The notes under the pieces were generated by a model. That model did not search any database and had not been told where the DNA came from. It saw nothing but the letters and a program-made list of their open reading frames with translations. The position numbers and the translations under genes were made by a program. From positions 1 through 64,000 of the forward strand of contig NZ_FOAF01000015.1 of assembly GCF_900109575.1 (NCBI RefSeq): a DNA stretch of 64,000 nucleotides, written 5' to 3'. Below are positions 43,836 through 53,900 of the stretch, piece after piece. Origin of the DNA: Olivibacter domesticus (GTDB lineage: Bacteria > Bacteroidota > Bacteroidia > Sphingobacteriales > Sphingobacteriaceae). Position 1 is the stretch's first letter, and each line of letters begins with the position of its first letter.

Positions 43836-43879
43836 GACTAGTGTTGTCGTCCAGATTGTATATATAAAATAGTCCAGAT
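43834..43879. promoter_or_regulatory. candidate MocR operator repeats
   Basis: Inverted TGGACTA (43834-43840) and TAGTCCA (43870-43876), and direct GTCCAGAT repeats at 43849-43856 and 43872-43879 (23 bp apart, about two helical turns), lie over the plus-strand promoter and start region. MocR/PdxR regulators usually bind such repeats near their own gene. Confidence 0.6.
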
Positions 43880-45352
43880 ATGCTCCCTTTTGTAAACCTC
43901 TTAATTATTAATAGGAAATCGGCTGTTCCCGTTTATCTACAAATTGCTAATCAACTAACAGCCTTAATACGAAGAGGAGTTCTTAAATCGAAGCAAAAAT
44001 TGCCAAGCTCGCGGGAGTTGGCAGATTTGTTACAGGTGCATCGCAAAACGATAGTAGCAGCATACAGCGAAATTCAAATGCAGGGCTGGACAACTACTTC
44101 ACCGAAAAGAGGAGTATTTGTATCGTCTGCGTTGCCCGAACTGACGCCGGTAAAATGGGAAAAGGATGGACCCTATGAAAGGTTATCGGTACCGCTTCCT
44201 TTTTATAGGGTTAATACACATTATATTGCCGAACCTACAGTTGAGTCATCAAAATATGACTGGGTAATTGATGATGGGTTGCCAGATGCCCGAATCGCAC
44301 CATTAGAAGCACTTATAAGGGAGTATAAGATACGAATACAAAAGAATTTTTTATTTAAGAATAATGCTGGTACGCTCTCTCCGGGGTCTCTATCGCTGCG
44401 AGAAACGTTGCTGTCTTATTTGGCAGAAACCAGAGGGATCCAGGCGATAACGCCAAATATTTTAATTACCCAAGGGGCTCAAATGGGAATTTTTATGTCG
44501 GCACAACTTTTATTGAGACCGGGAGACTATGTGGTTGTTGGTGAACCTGGTTATTTTATGGCTAATAGTGTATTTGAAAGCTTGGAAGCCAATATTCTTC
44601 GCGCATTAGTAGACAAGGACGGGATTGACGTTGATCAGGTAGAAGAATTTTGTTTAAAGTATAACGTAAAGATGTTATACATTATTCCACACCATCATCA
44701 TCCTACTACAGTAACATTGAGCCCTCAACGACGCATGCAACTCATCGCGCTGGCCGAAAAGTTTAATTTTGTCATTGTAGAAGATGACTATGATTACGAC
44801 TTCCATTATCATTCAGCCCCCTATTTACCTTTAGTAAGCTATAACAGTAATAGAATTATTTATATTGGTTCACTCACGAAATGCCTAGCGCCATCCATCA
44901 GAATAGGTTTCATGGTCGCCCCTGTCGAACTTATAGACGAGGCCATAAAAATACGGCGTAGTATTAGCTTGCGGGGAGATTTTATAATGGAAGAGGCTTT
45001 GTCGGTTCTCATAGCTTCAGGAGATATTAATCGTCATATAAAAAAATCGAACAAAATTTATATGCATAGGAGGGATCTGTTATGTGAACTGATGAGGCAG
45101 CATCTTCAAGACTTTGTGACATTTGATATCCCAACGGGCGGAATGGCCGTTTGGATAAAATTTGGGAAGGGGTATCCACTTAAAAAAATTGCATCAAATG
45201 CAGCCAAACACCGATTATTAATGAGTGATGGTACTAAATATAATACACATAACGAGGATTATAATGCTATTCGGTTTGGCTTTGCTTCCTTAACTGATAT
45301 CGAATTAACAGAAGTCATTCAACTATTAAAAGCTTCTTTGCAAAAGGCATAG
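43880..45352 (+). CDS. MocR/PdxR family transcriptional regulator (GntR HTH + aminotransferase domain)
   Basis: A 490-residue chimera: N-terminal GntR winged HTH (about 10-75, with YLQIANQLTALIRRGVLKSKQKLPSSRELADLLQ and HRKTIVAAYSEI) joined to a class I aminotransferase-like domain with the PLP lysine in GSLTKCLAPSIRIGF. Such proteins sense PLP or amino-acid ligands and do not act as aminotransferases. Divergent target: the AhpD-like/GNAT operon. Candidate operators lie in the intergenic region. Confidence 0.92.
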   Translation: MLPFVNLLIINRKSAVPVYLQIANQLTALIRRGVLKSKQKLPSSRELADLLQVHRKTIVAAYSEIQMQGWTTTSPKRGVFVSSALPELTPVKWEKDGPYERLSVPLPFYRVNTHYIAEPTVESSKYDWVIDDGLPDARIAPLEALIREYKIRIQKNFLFKNNAGTLSPGSLSLRETLLSYLAETRGIQAITPNILITQGAQMGIFMSAQLLLRPGDYVVVGEPGYFMANSVFESLEANILRALVDKDGIDVDQVEEFCLKYNVKMLYIIPHHHHPTTVTLSPQRRMQLIALAEKFNFVIVEDDYDYDFHYHSAPYLPLVSYNSNRIIYIGSLTKCLAPSIRIGFMVAPVELIDEAIKIRRSISLRGDFIMEEALSVLIASGDINRHIKKSNKIYMHRRDLLCELMRQHLQDFVTFDIPTGGMAVWIKFGKGYPLKKIASNAAKHRLLMSDGTKYNTHNEDYNAIRFGFASLTDIELTEVIQLLKASLQKA

Positions 45353-45358
45353 TGATTG

Positions 45359-47137
45359 TCAAATTGTCTCAACAGTATCTTCTTTGCGTTCACCTATTTG
45401 CTGACGCCACATCGCGTAATAAAGTCCTTTCAGATCTAATAAATCGAGATGATTACCTGTCTCTATGATTTTTCCTTTTTCAAGTACATAAATTCTATCA
45501 GCATGCATAACAGTGGATAATCTGTGCGCGATCATAATAGTTAAATGCTGCCTTTGTGCTGTAATATGCCTAATCGTGCTTGAAATGGCATCTTCCGTTA
45601 AAGAATCGAGTGCAGAAGTAGCCTCATCGAATATTAATAAATTAGGCTGTCGTAATAAAGCTCTTGCTATGGATAAACGTTGTCTTTCTCCACCAGATAG
45701 TTTTAATCCCCCCTCGCCAATAACCGTTTCAAGCCCTTTTTCAGCACGCGCCAAAATGTTTTGGCCAGAAGCTTTATGAATAACATCGATGATCATGTCA
45801 TCAGTAGCGGTTGGATTCACAAATAAAAGATTCTCTCTGATCGTACCTGAGAAAAGCTGTGTGTCTTGTGTAACAAAACCAATCTGATGCCTTAACTCCT
45901 CAAAGTCAACCTCTGTATCGCTAAAATTGTTATAAAAAACTTTACCTGCACTTGGATGATATAATCCTACCAGTAGTTTTACTAAGGTCGTTTTTCCAGA
46001 GCCGGAGGGCCCAACAAATGCAATGGTTTCTCCCTGCGTTACAGAAAATGTTATACCATCAAGGGCAGGCTTAGTAGCCGATTGGTGTTGAAAACGAACA
46101 GCCTCAAACCGTAATTCATGAATTGCATTGATTCTTTTTGGAGCTGTCGGTTGGTACTCTATTTTTTTACTTAGGAGGCTTTGCAGGTTATTTAATGAAG
46201 CTTCCGCCTCACGATATGACATAATAATATTACCTAGTTCCTGAAGGGGACCGAATATAAAGAAAGAATAGAATTGCATCATCATCATCTGTCCAACGGT
46301 AATTTTATCCCTAAACACAAAAAACAAAAGTGCAAACATGATACATTGTTGTAAGAAGTTAACGAAAGTACCTTGAATAAAACTCACCGACCGGATACTT
46401 TTTACCTTTCGCAATTCTAGTTTTAAGATTTTCATCGTAGTATCATTCAACCTACCAATTTCCTGATGGGTCAACCCTAAACTTTTAACTAATTCGATGT
46501 TCCGCAATGATTCTGTTGTAGATCCGGCAAGTGCAGTGGTTTCTCCCACAATATTTTTTTGAATATATTTTATTTTTCGACTTAAAAAGCTGGTAAGAAG
46601 TGCTAAAACAACAGATCCAACTAAATAAATAGCTGGCAATAAAGGACTCAGCTTAAATGCTACTATTACTACAAATACAATTCCCACGAGGGTAGCAAAA
46701 AGAACGTTTACAAAACTGGTAATAAACTTTTCACAGTCGGCCCTCACTTTTTGTAAAACAGAAAGTGTTTCACCACTTCGCTGATCTTCAAAATCTTGAA
46801 ACGGTAGCCGTAAAGCATGCTGTAGTCCGTCGGTATAAAGCTTAGCACCAAATTTTTGGATGACCACGTTTACTACATAATCTTGAAATGCTTTCGCGAT
46901 GCGTGAAACCATTGCCACGCCAATAATCATTAAAAGTCCAATGGTGATTCCCTTAAAAAACGCATTATCTGCACCATTGTCTCGAAAGCTTTGTGCTTTG
47001 TTCGCATAAGGGTCGATTATTAAGTTACCCAAAATATATGGGTTTAATAAAGAGAAAACTTGATTGATAGCCGCTAGTATTAAGGCTAGAAAAATCAACC
47101 ATTTATATTCACTAAGGTATCTTAGAAGTAATTTCAT
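45359..47137 (-). CDS. ABC transporter, fused permease/ATPase (exporter type)
   Basis: A 592-residue half-transporter that should act as a homodimer. Six membrane helices form the N-terminal ABC-1 domain (about 15-310) and the nucleotide-binding domain has Walker A GPSGSGKTT (about 375-383), the signature LSGGERQRLSIARALL, and Walker B NLLIFDEATSALD. This is MsbA/lipid or drug exporter architecture; substrate not determinable. It stands alone, convergent with the MocR gene. Confidence 0.95.
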   Translation of the reverse strand: MKLLLRYLSEYKWLIFLALILAAINQVFSLLNPYILGNLIIDPYANKAQSFRDNGADNAFFKGITIGLLMIIGVAMVSRIAKAFQDYVVNVVIQKFGAKLYTDGLQHALRLPFQDFEDQRSGETLSVLQKVRADCEKFITSFVNVLFATLVGIVFVVIVAFKLSPLLPAIYLVGSVVLALLTSFLSRKIKYIQKNIVGETTALAGSTTESLRNIELVKSLGLTHQEIGRLNDTTMKILKLELRKVKSIRSVSFIQGTFVNFLQQCIMFALLFFVFRDKITVGQMMMMQFYSFFIFGPLQELGNIIMSYREAEASLNNLQSLLSKKIEYQPTAPKRINAIHELRFEAVRFQHQSATKPALDGITFSVTQGETIAFVGPSGSGKTTLVKLLVGLYHPSAGKVFYNNFSDTEVDFEELRHQIGFVTQDTQLFSGTIRENLLFVNPTATDDMIIDVIHKASGQNILARAEKGLETVIGEGGLKLSGGERQRLSIARALLRQPNLLIFDEATSALDSLTEDAISSTIRHITAQRQHLTIMIAHRLSTVMHADRIYVLEKGKIIETGNHLDLLDLKGLYYAMWRQQIGERKEDTVETI

Positions 47138-47332
47138 GATCAGTAATTATCGCGCAGTAAATATAGTATATGTTTGTGCATATAATTGTTGTAGAAATTT
47201 CAAGTTATTTTATATTTATAATAAATTATTGTAATTCAGGTTTATAGCGAGTTTGGATAACCGCTAAAATTTTGCATTAATAAATGCCAAACAATTAGGA
47301 GGAATTGAGCTTGTTATAGAGTTAAACGATCA

Positions 47333-47521
47333 CTAATCATAGCGATAATTGTAGTTTTTCTTTCGTTGTCCGGGAGCAAATTGTTTAGCCGATTTTTTAC
47401 CATAGGCTTTTTTTGCTTGCCCTGGAGGTACCTTTCCACTACGTCCGGCTGTACGGTGGGAATAGCAACTCGAAAAGAGTAGCATAGCAGCTATTAAACT
47501 AAGAGATAATATTTTTTTCAT
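47333..47521 (-). CDS. small lipoprotein with PGQAKK-type basic repeat (62 aa)
   Basis: A 62-residue lipoprotein precursor: signal MKKILSLSLIAAMLLFSSC with lipobox Cys19, then a short basic mature peptide with two similar PGQ(A/R)KK units (PPGQAKKAYGKKSAKQ and APGQRKKNYNY). This is a small Bacteroidota lipoprotein type whose role is not known. No neighbour is co-directional and close. Confidence 0.75.
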   Translation of the reverse strand: MKKILSLSLIAAMLLFSSCYSHRTAGRSGKVPPGQAKKAYGKKSAKQFAPGQRKKNYNYRYD

Positions 47522-47706
47522 TTTAATTTTTATACAAGTTCTGTGCCAAGTCTTAATACTATTCTATCGACTTAAATAAATGGTCACAGGAGATTTGAGT
47601 GATCGCGTGTACATACCAGCGCAATGTTCTTTTTATCAGTTTAATTTTTTATTTTGCGATATATTTTATGTCCTTCAAAAGTTTTGATGATTATATAATT
47701 GCTTGC

Positions 47707-48552
47707 ATGCGGATGATTCAAAAGAGACTAACCTTATTTTTCGTGCTTTTAAGCTTTGTTAGCACTTTAGCAAATGCTTATGAAGAGGTAACCGATTCAA
47801 TTCCTGTAAAACCAAAGTCAAACGATGCCATTCGCTTTGCTGATGCTTCGATTCATACGCTCATATCTCCCATACGTTGGAAAAGCAAAGATTGGCTGAA
47901 GGTGGGTGGCGTAATTGGTGGCACAGCATTGCTTACATTAGTAGATAAGCCGGTGAGAAGTTTTTGGCAGAAGAGAGATTCAAAGGTATGGGATGGTGTA
48001 GAGCGGGCGGGTTTTCATTATGGAAAGCCGTATGCCGCTTTTATCATGACGGGAGGTTTTTATCTTACTGGCGTAGTTATTAAAAATAAATGGGCAAGAG
48101 AAACAGGTTTAATGTTAGCTGCTGCTTATCTCACAGGTGGTGCTGTCCAAACGTTCATGAAGACAGCTGTAGGCAGAGCGAGACCTGGTACAGGTGTAGG
48201 CCCTTGGCGCTTTGATCCTTTTTCTCCCGACCCAGGTTATCACTCTTTTCCATCTGGACATATTCAAATTGCCACTATCAGCGCCGTAATATTAGCACAT
48301 CGAGTAGAAAGCCCTGTGCTAAAAGCTGCTTTTTATGGCACGGCGGGAGTTACCTTAGTTAGTCGCATGTATTCAGACGCCCATTGGCTATCCGATATGG
48401 CGTTTGGGGGAGCTATTTCATGGTTCTGTGCCCAATCAGTTATCAAAAGAATGGAACAAAACAAGAACACAAACCTTTTCAGAAGGAAAGACAAAATTAC
48501 TTGGAACTTTAGTCCATCTATGCGGGGATTTACTTTAACAGGAAATTTTTAA
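47707..48552 (+). CDS. PAP2 family phosphatase, periplasmic
   Basis: The ATG at 47707 gives a signal peptide (MRMIQKRLTLFFVLLSFVSTLANAYEE) and a 281-residue protein; a GTG upstream at 47599 would add a hydrophobic extension. All three PAP2 motifs are present: KTAVGRARP (K-x6-RP), PSGH, and SRMYSDAHWLSDMAFG (S-R-x5-H-x3-D). It may dephosphorylate undecaprenyl diphosphate, phosphatidylglycerol phosphate or lipid A. The gene converges on the GAF-domain operon with 2 bp between stops. Confidence 0.88.
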   Translation: MRMIQKRLTLFFVLLSFVSTLANAYEEVTDSIPVKPKSNDAIRFADASIHTLISPIRWKSKDWLKVGGVIGGTALLTLVDKPVRSFWQKRDSKVWDGVERAGFHYGKPYAAFIMTGGFYLTGVVIKNKWARETGLMLAAAYLTGGAVQTFMKTAVGRARPGTGVGPWRFDPFSPDPGYHSFPSGHIQIATISAVILAHRVESPVLKAAFYGTAGVTLVSRMYSDAHWLSDMAFGGAISWFCAQSVIKRMEQNKNTNLFRRKDKITWNFSPSMRGFTLTGNF

Positions 48553-48554
48553 TA

Positions 48555-50894
48555 CTAAAGCTTCACACCTATTCTAATGGCCTTCAAACCACTTACGCCT
48601 TGTAATTCTTCCAATTCTACTTCTTCCATATCTTCTAGTAAAATATCTTTATTTTGCAGATAGGTAATATAACTTAGATATTCCCGTATTTCCCTAGCGT
48701 CGCTATATACTAAGGCTATTTTTCCAGGCTGCGTTAAGCGTTCAAGCGAATCTTTTAAGTGAACTTTGTCTATTCGCTTTTTGATAATATGGTACCGTAT
48801 ATTGTAAGCTCCTTCTACATCGAACCGCCTTTCATCCACTCTAAAACTAATATCAATATCATTCCCATTAATGAAAATTAGCTGCGTCGTTTCAAGCGGT
48901 GTTTCCATCTGGTGGATGAGGTTATGCGTAATCTTAGCGATAGCAGCCATCGATGAAATTTGCCATAATCGCACATTTTTTAAATAAAGATTATCAAATG
49001 GCTTTTTTGGGGCGATGGATTGGCCTATATAAATATCATATTCAATCCCGTCCGTTCTAAATTTTTCGAAATAACAAGGATAGGATTGTTGTATTTCTTC
49101 ATTCAGCAATTCCAAATAACCATTGATAGCACTGTTAATAGTTGCAATAGATGATTCTAATGCTCTCCTTCGTTCATGGGTGGAGCCTGTTTCCGGCAGT
49201 GTTTCATCTTCATAATTTTGGATAGTTTTTGCCAATTGGTGGTTACTACTTTTGAAATGTTGAAGTAGCATGTAAGCTTCCTTTTCCATGAAGTCTCTTA
49301 CTTTCATCTGTACACTGTCAATTGGCTCCCTATCTAATTTTTCCATCCACTTATTGCAATTAAAGATCATCTCATCTAACAAAGCTATGTTGTAGAAACT
49401 CTTTATCTCATGAAGTACATGTTGCAGTAAATTTAATTGCGTTTTATAATCGGCAATAAGTGCTGTATTACGTTCAATGGTTGAATTGCGTATATCAATA
49501 GCTCCATACAGCGGAAATACATTTTTAAATTGTATATTATCTATAGCGGGTTTAGGCTTGTTAGGAACTATATTTTTTAAATACTCATAAGCTGTTTCAT
49601 TAAATTTCCATTGCACAGCAGGTTGCAGCGATGTAAACTTTTCTTTAATAACATCTTCTATTTTAGTGCTGAACCTATTGGCCTGATCATATAGTAATTG
49701 GGCAAGTAACGGCGATACTTTTTGAAGTTTGGCTAGAGCAACTTTATCGAATGTATAACCATTCTCTGTATAAACTTCCAAAAGACCGGTAACATCACTG
49801 TTATAATAGAGCGGAATACATACATAAGAGGTAACGCCCAAATCTGATAAATCATTGAGAAATTTAAAAGAGCTGTCTCCAACTTCTACCCCAATATTAT
49901 AAACGATAATTTGGGGGTTTGATAAATAGGATTCTGAGATATTTGCCTCTGCGCAATTTTTGGTTTTCTTCTTTAATAGGTTGGGTAAAATGCTGCCATG
50001 TATGTATACCTGATCTAAAATAGGTTTTTCATTGAGACTTAAAATAGGAGAGAGGCCAAATTTAATATGCTGGTTTCCTGTTAAAATTTGCAGGGATTCT
50101 TCCAATATTGAATAGTGGTTTTGAATATCATCATCCGTATTTTTACTCACAATATTGCGAATATTTTGAATGACGCGATCGGTGGTAATTTCCTTTAGGG
50201 AAATAATCGAAAAGCCTTTAAACTTAAATTCCTTAAGGGGAAGCATTTCCCGAAGAATTTTCCAATCGAAGGGCTGAACTTTTTGCTGCTTCAGCTTTTT
50301 ATAATCCATTGGTGGTAGCTCAGCTCTTGGAACGATTTCAACGAAATCATTATTTATTTCAATGGCGTAATACTTTGGTAACCCTGTTTGGAGATCTTCG
50401 CCTGAATATATTATTTCTTCACCGTCAAATGCTGGGAAGTCATAGAATCGCTCTAGTATCAGGGCATATATGGTTTGTTCTTCTAGATCTTGATGATTAT
50501 TTTTTTCTTGACCTTTAGGGAAACTATCTTTACAAAACGCCTGATTAAGTAACTGATAGAAACTGTTTGTCCCATAGTAGATTTTTCCTCCTAAAGGAGC
50601 AGCCAGCGCCCATAAACTTTCTTTTTCATCAATTAGTGGCGGTACCAGTAAATTGTATGTATAAAAAAGAGCATTCGAATATTGACTTAAATTGCTTTCA
50701 GACAATGATCCGAAAGTATTCTTGGCTGTTGAAAGTTTTTCCAATATAAATGTAAACATTTCGCGCTTCGCCTCCTCTACCTCTCCTGTCATCCGTTCTA
50801 CATGTGCGATGAAGTGATCTAAGGATAGTTCAATATCTAAATCATCGAGTATAGAATTTTTAATTTCCGATATGTTAATTACCTGTGTATGCAT
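48555..50894 (-). CDS. GAF-domain-like large cytosolic protein (779 aa)
   Basis: Last gene of the ppk1 operon. The ATG at 50894 (16 bp after the upstream gene) starts 779 residues without signal peptide or membrane helix. A GAF-like segment is visible at about 250-405 (TSYVCIPLYYNSDVTGLLEVY). The rest is helical with no kinase, cyclase or phosphodiesterase motif recognised. The family occurs in Bacteroidota. The GAF segment suggests sensing of a small molecule; a link with the operon's polyphosphate chemistry is only an inference. Confidence 0.75.
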   Translation of the reverse strand: MHTQVINISEIKNSILDDLDIELSLDHFIAHVERMTGEVEEAKREMFTFILEKLSTAKNTFGSLSESNLSQYSNALFYTYNLLVPPLIDEKESLWALAAPLGGKIYYGTNSFYQLLNQAFCKDSFPKGQEKNNHQDLEEQTIYALILERFYDFPAFDGEEIIYSGEDLQTGLPKYYAIEINNDFVEIVPRAELPPMDYKKLKQQKVQPFDWKILREMLPLKEFKFKGFSIISLKEITTDRVIQNIRNIVSKNTDDDIQNHYSILEESLQILTGNQHIKFGLSPILSLNEKPILDQVYIHGSILPNLLKKKTKNCAEANISESYLSNPQIIVYNIGVEVGDSSFKFLNDLSDLGVTSYVCIPLYYNSDVTGLLEVYTENGYTFDKVALAKLQKVSPLLAQLLYDQANRFSTKIEDVIKEKFTSLQPAVQWKFNETAYEYLKNIVPNKPKPAIDNIQFKNVFPLYGAIDIRNSTIERNTALIADYKTQLNLLQHVLHEIKSFYNIALLDEMIFNCNKWMEKLDREPIDSVQMKVRDFMEKEAYMLLQHFKSSNHQLAKTIQNYEDETLPETGSTHERRRALESSIATINSAINGYLELLNEEIQQSYPCYFEKFRTDGIEYDIYIGQSIAPKKPFDNLYLKNVRLWQISSMAAIAKITHNLIHQMETPLETTQLIFINGNDIDISFRVDERRFDVEGAYNIRYHIIKKRIDKVHLKDSLERLTQPGKIALVYSDAREIREYLSYITYLQNKDILLEDMEEVELEELQGVSGLKAIRIGVKL

Positions 50895-50910
50895 GATGAT
50901 TGTAATGCAA

Positions 50911-53900
50911 TTAAAAACGAAACCCCATAGTAAAGTATGGATACCACCCTTCTCTTGAATGACCAAATACAAACTGCAGCAAGGCAATGCGGGCAGGAGC
51001 ATAATAAAACCCTCCTCCTGTTCCCTGATGTATACGCTCGCTGTTAAGTCCTTCTGCCCACACCTTACCAATGTCGTAAAAGCCAATAATACCTAATTGA
51101 CCGGGTACGATATAGCTGCCTATTTGAGCTAATTTAATTCTGGCTTCAAAATTATTAAAAAATAACTGTTCACCGGCAAATCGATATTGTCGATAACCCC
51201 ATAAATTTTCTTGGCCACCAAGAAATAATGCCTGATAAAACGTGGTTTTCCCAAAAGTTGCTCCACCACCTATTCGATTAGCAATAACAATAGCCTTTTG
51301 GAAGAAACTTTTATAAACAGCCATTTCAACCTTTGCTTGTAAAAAGGATTTTGAAAAACTGTTTAGACCTTTATATCCATTAACGTCAAAGCGGAAATAT
51401 CCACCATCAGTTGTTAATAGTGCGCTGTTACGACTATCTTTTATAAATCGTGCATAAATACCCGCGAATGTTTTGTCCTTTGCGATCGTTAAGCTATCAT
51501 AGGTATGAAGTTGGCTTGTATTGTTGATGAAGCGCCCTTCATTATCATCCGAGTCATAATAGTAAAGCTGAAAGGCAGGACCAATACTTAAGGTAGCATT
51601 TTCAGAAGGTGTCCATTGCAATGCACTTTGTACCTCATAGAGGTTGAATCGAGCTCTATAGTACCGTACATTATGCTGGTCTTTGTCATATACAGAAGTA
51701 TTGCCCAGGCCGAAAAAGTTCTGCGTGTTATTCGGAGCATTTATATGAACGTCCAAACGTAAGTCGGCTTTACCTATCAATTCTTTCCAAAGCCCATGAT
51801 ACCTCACTTTTACCGCGCCGGTAGCAAAAGCACCGGATACGAGTAGTTGCTGCCTATTGGTAAACGGCGTCTTTCGGAAGCCTCGTTGATGGGTGTATCT
51901 AAAACCCCCGCCAACCATCAAACCGTCGTCGGCATTATAACCAAGGGTAACTAATGGCATCCAAACATTATATAAATTTACAGGTACAAAGGCTGTATTG
52001 GCGCTATCATTAGATAAATGTCTGCGTAACTTCTCCGTATGTCCAGAAAAAGAAGTTCTACTAGCAACATCATATAATTTAATATTGTTAGCTGCTGTGT
52101 CAATATGATAATCTTTTGACCCTTGGCCCCCTATAATACGAAGTTTAATTTTGGATTGGCTATTGTTTATGTGCACGCTGTCGTCCCCTCCTCCCAAATA
52201 AATACGTATTTCTTCCGTGAGGTCAGGATCATAGACCTTCTCCATCAACTTTTTTGTTACCTCACCTTCTTTATTGATTTTGCGTACGCTTACTTTTAGC
52301 GCATCTCGAGATTCATCCGTTACTTCTACCCTTTCATGTTTATCGCTTAATTTAATATCTATAATATTGTTTATAAATCGATAATAGGTATCCATTGCTT
52401 CAGGGATGGCATCTCGTCGTTGCTTTAGTTTTTCAAATAAAGCATCGTGTCTTATCTTATAAGAAGAAGAAGGTAGTCGTCTTAAGCTCTCTTCCAATAC
52501 GCTATCTGTTATGTCTTTAACAAATTCGTCGACCATCTTCATCCATTCCTTATGGCTAAATTGAGCTTTAGGATGGGCATTTAAAAAGTCCGACTTAAAG
52601 AGTGAATAATCCACATGTTTAATAGTCGAAGAGAAGCCTTGCAAGGTAGGAAGGACCCAGCTTTTGGAAGCAATACCTGGAAAAAAACCATCTGTTACGC
52701 GAAAAGCCTGGTCACGATCACGCGGTATAGGTAAATAATCTTTATCTCCTTCTTTGCCTTCATCTTTCCATCTCCATTGATCTTCATGCCGATCCCAATC
52801 TCCAATCAATAAATCTAACATTCTTGCACGTAAGAATGTCTTAGCTTTGTAGGTATCATCATTATCATGATTCAATTTACTAAGCATTTTGGGTGTATTA
52901 TCCGAATCTCCAAGCGGTTCCCGCTCTTCGACGAGGCATAAAGTGTTGGCAAAAATCTTATTAAATACGCCAAGAGCGGTGTCTGGAGCAATAATGCCTA
53001 TTATTGGATTGGTATGTGGTATACCTACAGCATCAGCGAGTGGAGGAACCATAAGTGCACTATAGGGGTGTTGCGCGCTATTCGCATCGTCAAGAAAGTC
53101 GCGTGCAAAGGTTTGTTGCAGTTCTGCTGGCAACAATGCATCCGTATTCTTATTAACACTTCGAATGACCCACTGCTTCCCCTTTTTATCTTCCAGTCGC
53201 AGTGACACCGTTTGCATACCACCACCACGTTTTAAAGGGGTTAGTCCGCCCTCAAAAGATGAAATCCGAATAATAGGAACTTCTGTTTCAGCTGCCCATT
53301 CTTTTCTATAATTTTCTCCGAAAAGCTTTCGATGGAAATTTCCAACTTTATCGTATGTAGGATTCGCCTGCGTATAAATGCTATCTTCCTGTGAAAGAGC
53401 TGCTGGGAGCGAGTCAATCAGCGTTGCTGACGAATTATAGGGTTTAACGTATGAAAATGCTTCTTGTAAATGGTTGTTCTCATAGGTGTAAAAGGTTATT
53501 CGTATATTTTTATTTAATAATTCGTCTACAGCTACAAAACCAGGTTTTGCGGCTTTGAATAACGAATTTTTACTTTTTTTGATAGGTGTTGTTTTAGCTC
53601 CAGCTCCACTTATAATTTGTAGCGTATGTTGATAATTTATAAGTTGAAGCCCATGTTCATGGCCTCCAATAAATAGGATATTTGGGAACTCTTCAAATGC
53701 CTGACTGATTTTAGCAATCATTTGTTGATAAGCGGGATGATGCAGGTCTTCAGGATTTAAGAATACAGTTGAACGTAAAACAGGATATAGTGACCCTATT
53801 AAGGGTAATGGCACGAAAAGATTTTTATTAAGATTGGTCAGTGGGAAAATATGATCTTTCCAAGAATAATAACCTCCGTGTACTCCATATGAGCGAAAAG

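Noticed and set aside
48555-51086. Longer start for the GAF-like protein at 51086
   Set aside because: It would overlap the 3' end of the phosphoesterase/barrel gene by 176 bp; the ATG at 50894 fits the operon spacing.
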